DNA from: Xestospongia muta
Taxonomy: Eukaryota; Porifera; Demospongiae; Haplosclerida; Petrosiidae
Assembly (NCBI GenBank): GCA_963693285.1
Contig: OY848917.1
Span: forward strand, 29,957,245 to 30,021,244
DNA: 64,000 nt
Reading direction: 5' to 3'
Shown here: positions 60,802 through 64,000 of the stretch, piece by piece
How the letters are laid out: the number at the start of each line of letters is the position of its first letter
Numbering within the stretch: the first letter of the stretch is position 1
Position numbers and translations under genes: made by a program
The notes under the pieces: generated by a model
What the model was told of the DNA's origin: nothing
What the model saw: only the letters and a program-made list of their open reading frames with translations
Databases searched by the model: none

Positions 60802-61590
60802 ATGCAAGCACAGATAGGACGAGTAGGGGAATTTGACCAGAAGCTCGAGAGCTGGGAGCAGTATGCGGAGAGGCTTGGTCACTTCTTAGACGCAAATAGC
60901 ATTCAAGATGCTACTAAAAAAAGGTCCGTGTTCCTATCAGTCATAGGGCTGACAACCTACAAGCTGCTTGCTAGTCTAATCGCACCGGACAAACCGGGAG
61001 ACAAGGAATACGAGGAACTAGTAAAAGTTCTCAAGGAGTATCATAACCCTGCACCATCAGAGATCGTTCAGACATAAAAGTTTCACACTCGAATACGGCA
61101 ACCAGGCGAATCAACTACTCAGTTCGTAGCAGAGTTGAGAGCACTCGCTCAGTATTGTAATTTTGGAGCTTCATTAACTGACCTACTCAGAGATTCGCAT
61201 TGTATGTGGAATTAACGATGATCACGTTCAAAGAAGACTCCTATCGGAAAAAGGACTTACCTTTGAAAAAGCCTTGGAGCTAGCAGTGAGTTTAGAGACT
61301 GCCAAAAAAATGTATCAGAATTGCAGGGTACTGCAATGCCACAAGCCGTACATCGAATTGCAAATCACGCTTGCTACCGTTGCGGGAGAGGAGGACACCA
61401 ACCGGACAAATCCAGGTTCAAGCAGGCCAAGTGTCTCAGCTGTGGTGAAGTTGGCCACATCCAAAGAGTTTGCAGAACCGCCCAAAAACCAGACAAGACC
61501 ACTCCAAGAAAAGCTAGAGACCACAAGCCTCAGCCCATCAAGCAACTCTCTGAGAAAGAAGAGGAGTCTGTTGAACTCAAGTTAAACCAT
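60802..61590 (+). pseudogene. Gypsy gag remnant with zinc knuckles
   Basis: ATG at 60802 starts MQAQIGRVGEFDQKLESWEQ, followed by YAERLGHFLDAN, the capsid start common in Gypsy gags. A stop at 61075-61077 interrupts it; then RQPGESTTQFVAELRALAQY (about 61095-61155) and LTFEKALELAVSLETAKK (about 61258-61310) continue in other frames. Two knuckles follow: CYRCGRGGH (His at the third position) and CLSCGEVGHIQRVC. One frameshift joins gag to the knuckles. Confidence 0.8.
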
Positions 61591-61900
61591 TTAGGTGAGA
61601 ACAATAATGCTATCCAATTGACTGTTTACATTGAAGGGAAACCTGCGCTTATGGAATTAGACACTGGAGGTTCCGTCTCCATTCTCTCATCATCAACCTG
61701 GACTAAATTGTTCCCTGGACGAGAGTTGAAAAGGACTAATACAGTACTTAAGACATTTTCAGGGGAGCAAATTCAACCAATCGGCTGTGCTGATGTTAAT
61801 GTTCTCTACAATCTCAATTGGCTACTTTACCTATATTAGTCCTGGAAGGTGAAGGACCAGACTTGTTTGGACGAAATTGGCTCAAAAATATTCGGATTGA
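61321..61900 (+). pseudogene. Gypsy protease remnant
   Basis: The frame running from the zinc knuckles continues into LMELDTGGSVSILSSSTW (about 61650-61700), an aspartic protease with the D-T-G active site, then LKTFSGEQIQPIGCADVNV. A frameshift near 61820 separates it from PDLFGRNWL (about 61860-61885), the end of retroviral-type proteases. Confidence 0.78.
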
Positions 61901-61904
61901 TTAG

Positions 61905-62900
61905 CAGAGTATGCACCAAGTAAAGGAAGATAAATTGCACACAACGTTGGCTCATCATGAAAAAATATTTCGAGAAGGATTAGGAAAAGTGAAGGATTTC
62001 AAGGCAAAGATTCATGTTGAGGCAGATGCTACTCCAAAGTTTTGTAAAGTGTGCCCAGTCCCATATTCGATGAAAGTAAAAATAGAAGAAGAACTTGACA
62101 GACTTTTATTGTTAGGCATTTTATAGCCGGTACAATTTTTCAAGTGGGCCACACCAATCGTACCTGTCTTGAAACTTGACCATTCTGTGAGAATTTGTGG
62201 TGGTGTTAAGGTCACTGTCAATCCCTTAGCAAAGTTGGATCGCTACCCTATCTCTCGTATAGAAGACCTTTTGGCAACCCTTGGAGGAGGTAAATCATTT
62301 ACGAAACTAGATTTGAGTCAAGCAGGATATTCCAGGAGTTGTTGTATATATTGATGACGTCTTAATAATCACAGGCAAGACAAACGAAGACCATTTGCAG
62401 TCGTTAGAGACGGTATTAAAACAGATGGAGGATGCTGGGATGTTATTGAAAAAAGACAAGTGTTGTTTTATGACTAAGTCAGTATCATACCTTGGGCATA
62501 TCATTGATGCAGAGGAATTACACCCTACCGAAGAGAAGCTACAAGCTATTCGAGATGCCCCCAGCCCTAATAACTTAACTCAATTGAAATCATATTTAGG
62601 GCTCCTGTCATATTATGGCAGATTTTTACCTAATTTGTCAAATGTTCTTTCTCCTTTATATAGGTTACTCAGAAGGCAGACTCCATGGACACGGTCCAAA
62701 ACAGAAGAAGAAACGTTTCAGAACTCTAAGAAACTGTTGATGTCATCCAAGCTATTAGTCCATTTTGACCCATCTCTTGAATTAATATTAGTGTGTGATG
62801 CATCCAACTATGGTATTGGAGCTGTTCTAGCACATCGTCTACCAGATGGTTCGGTTTCACATCTTGTACTCTCACAGAAACCGAAAAAAGTATTCTTAAC
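61905..62900 (+). pseudogene. Gypsy reverse transcriptase/RNase H remnant with palm deletion
   Basis: Blocks in order: ATPKFCKVCPVPYSMKVKIE, FFKWATPIVPVLK, RICGGVKVTVNPLAKLDRYP, FTKLDLSQAGY (first catalytic Asp), then directly GVVVYIDDVLI (the Y-x-D-D box), LKKDKCCFM, SYLGHIID, and LKSYLGLLSYYGRFLPNLS. RNase H starts at LELILVCDASNYGIGAVLAH. The join at about 62327 removes the roughly 55-60 residues that normally lie between the first Asp block and the YxDD box. There is a stop after LLLLGIL at 62124. Confidence 0.82.
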
Positions 62901-64000
62901 TTGAAAGAAAAGGACTAGCATATATATTTTGAATTAAAAAGTTTCATTCATATTTATTTCGACATCCCTTTACTATTTACACAAATAATTTACCTTTGAT
63001 GTCGCTCTTTTGTGAAAAACGAGCTGTACCTGTGCAAGCTGCAGGACGAATTCAGAGATGGGCACTGACTCTTGCAAATTACAAATACAAGATAGTAAGT
63101 ATTTCGTCCAACACATAAGCATAGTAATGCTGATGCTCTAAGCAGATTACCGAGTCCTACAACGTCAATGGAAGAACCGGTACCAACTGAATTAATATTA
63201 TTAATGGAAGCAATAAAAAAATGCCAATTACTGGAGAGAGTATCAAGGATTGGACACAGAAGGATCCAACCTTATCTTCTATCTACAAGTACATACAAAA
63301 TGGCTGACCAACCAGTGTCCAGAAGAGCTAAAACAATTTTTGAGATGGAAGTCAGAGCTATCGACCATGAATGGTTGTATATTATTTGGATCAAGGGTCT
63401 TAGTACCACCACCAGGGAGGAAGTAGTTGTTATTGGAATTACACCAAGGACATCCAGGAATTAATAGAATGAAAAGTCTTGCACGAATGTATCTTTGGTG
63501 ACCTGGAATGGACTCAGAGATAGAAAAATTGGTAAGAGAATGTTCTAAATGTCAAGAGAACCAGAGGGATGTACCATCAGTACCTTTAAGGCTGTGTCTT
63601 TGGCCAAGTAGACCATGGAATAGACTACACATCTACTATGTAGGTCCGTTCATGAACTCCATATTTTTGCTTATTATTGATGCCTACTCCAAATGGGTAG
63701 AGATATTTAAAACTTCAAGTACATCTGCTGCCACTATTCAATTGTCAAGAAGCTGTTTGCTCGATTTGGTATTCCTCAAACGATTGTGTCAGATAGTGGT
63801 AGCTGCTCACAAGTAGCAAATTTGAAGAGTTTCTCAAGCTAAATGGTATTGCTCATTTATTGACAGCATCGTACCATCCTCAATAAAATGGCTTTGCTGA
63901 AAGAATGGTTCAAGCCTTCAAATGTGGAATTAAAAAATTATCTGAAGGTACAGTAGACTTGAAATTAGCTAGATTCTTATTTAACCATCGAATAACCCCT
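62900..64000 (+). pseudogene. Gypsy RNase H end and integrase remnant (cut by window edge)
   Basis: Broken frames give SLFCEKRAVPVQAAGRIQRW then ALTLANYKYKI (end of RNase H, about 63002-63095), HQGHPGINRMKSLARMYLW (about 63440-63500), a Cys-x-x-Cys in ECSKCQENQ (about 63540), then RPWNRLHIYYVGPFMNSIFL and IIDAYSKWVEI (about 63610-63710), the integrase core with its first Asp replaced by Tyr. Shifted frames near 63790-63910 carry the next two core blocks. The element continues beyond 64000. Confidence 0.75.

Larger units (their letters stand above)
60615..64000 (+). mobile_element. Gypsy retrotransposon, truncated by the window end
   Basis: The 5' LTR is followed by a TTGGCAACGAAGG primer-binding-like sequence, then gag with two zinc knuckles, protease, reverse transcriptase with an internal deletion, RNase H and integrase running off the edge. 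It is inserted in a gene B intron in the opposite orientation. Several stops and frame changes make it non-functional, but long clean blocks suggest it is younger than the element at 43-46 kb. Confidence 0.85.

Overview
The window is animal nuclear DNA. It is AT-rich and gene-poor, with short GT-AG introns, death-domain and ankyrin-repeat proteins, and many decayed transposons. The compact introns and the Ank-ROC-COR-death-domain architecture suggest a demosponge such as Amphimedon. That is an inference, since no marker gene is present.

Layout. (1) 0.5-1.7 kb: a seven-exon plus-strand gene for a small secreted protein with poly-Asp blocks and a Gly-Arg-Lys-Tyr repeat tail. (2) 2.6-5.1 kb: one decayed two-gene DNA transposon with matching 14-bp inverted ends, carrying a THAP/DDE transposase facing a SWIM/YqaJ-like gene. 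(3) 6.5-30.5 kb, minus strand: a 23-exon gene ('gene A') for a 1398-residue protein with 16 ankyrin repeats, a ROC GTPase, a COR-like region, a Ser/Thr-rich linker and a C-terminal death domain. It resembles DAPK1 without the kinase. Exon lengths and phases close perfectly from ATG to stop. (4) 30.5-38.3 kb: no intact gene, but a (GA)n tract, a LINE reverse-transcriptase remnant, a SAM-domain remnant head-to-head with a decayed spliced repeat-derived gene, and fragments of a gene-A-like 3' end. (5) 38.35-46.05 kb: a Gypsy fragment, a 14-unit 113/115-bp tandem array that looks like a repeated micro-exon plus intron, linker-like exons, a pogo-like transposase tail, an assembly gap and a second, older Gypsy element. 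(6) 46.5-60.6 kb, minus strand: 'gene B', a tandem copy of the ankyrin part of gene A including its introns, with 13 open ankyrin exons but no visible ROC, COR or death exon. (7) 60.6-64 kb: a third Gypsy element, plus strand, inserted in a gene B intron and cut by the window edge.

The central story is one ankyrin/ROC/death-domain gene duplicated in tandem. Ankyrin exon numbers then changed independently in the two copies: three versus one of one exon type, four versus six of another. The copies also provide natural empty sites, which date and delimit several mobile insertions (19.7 kb in A, 59.0 kb in B, 23.2 kb within A).
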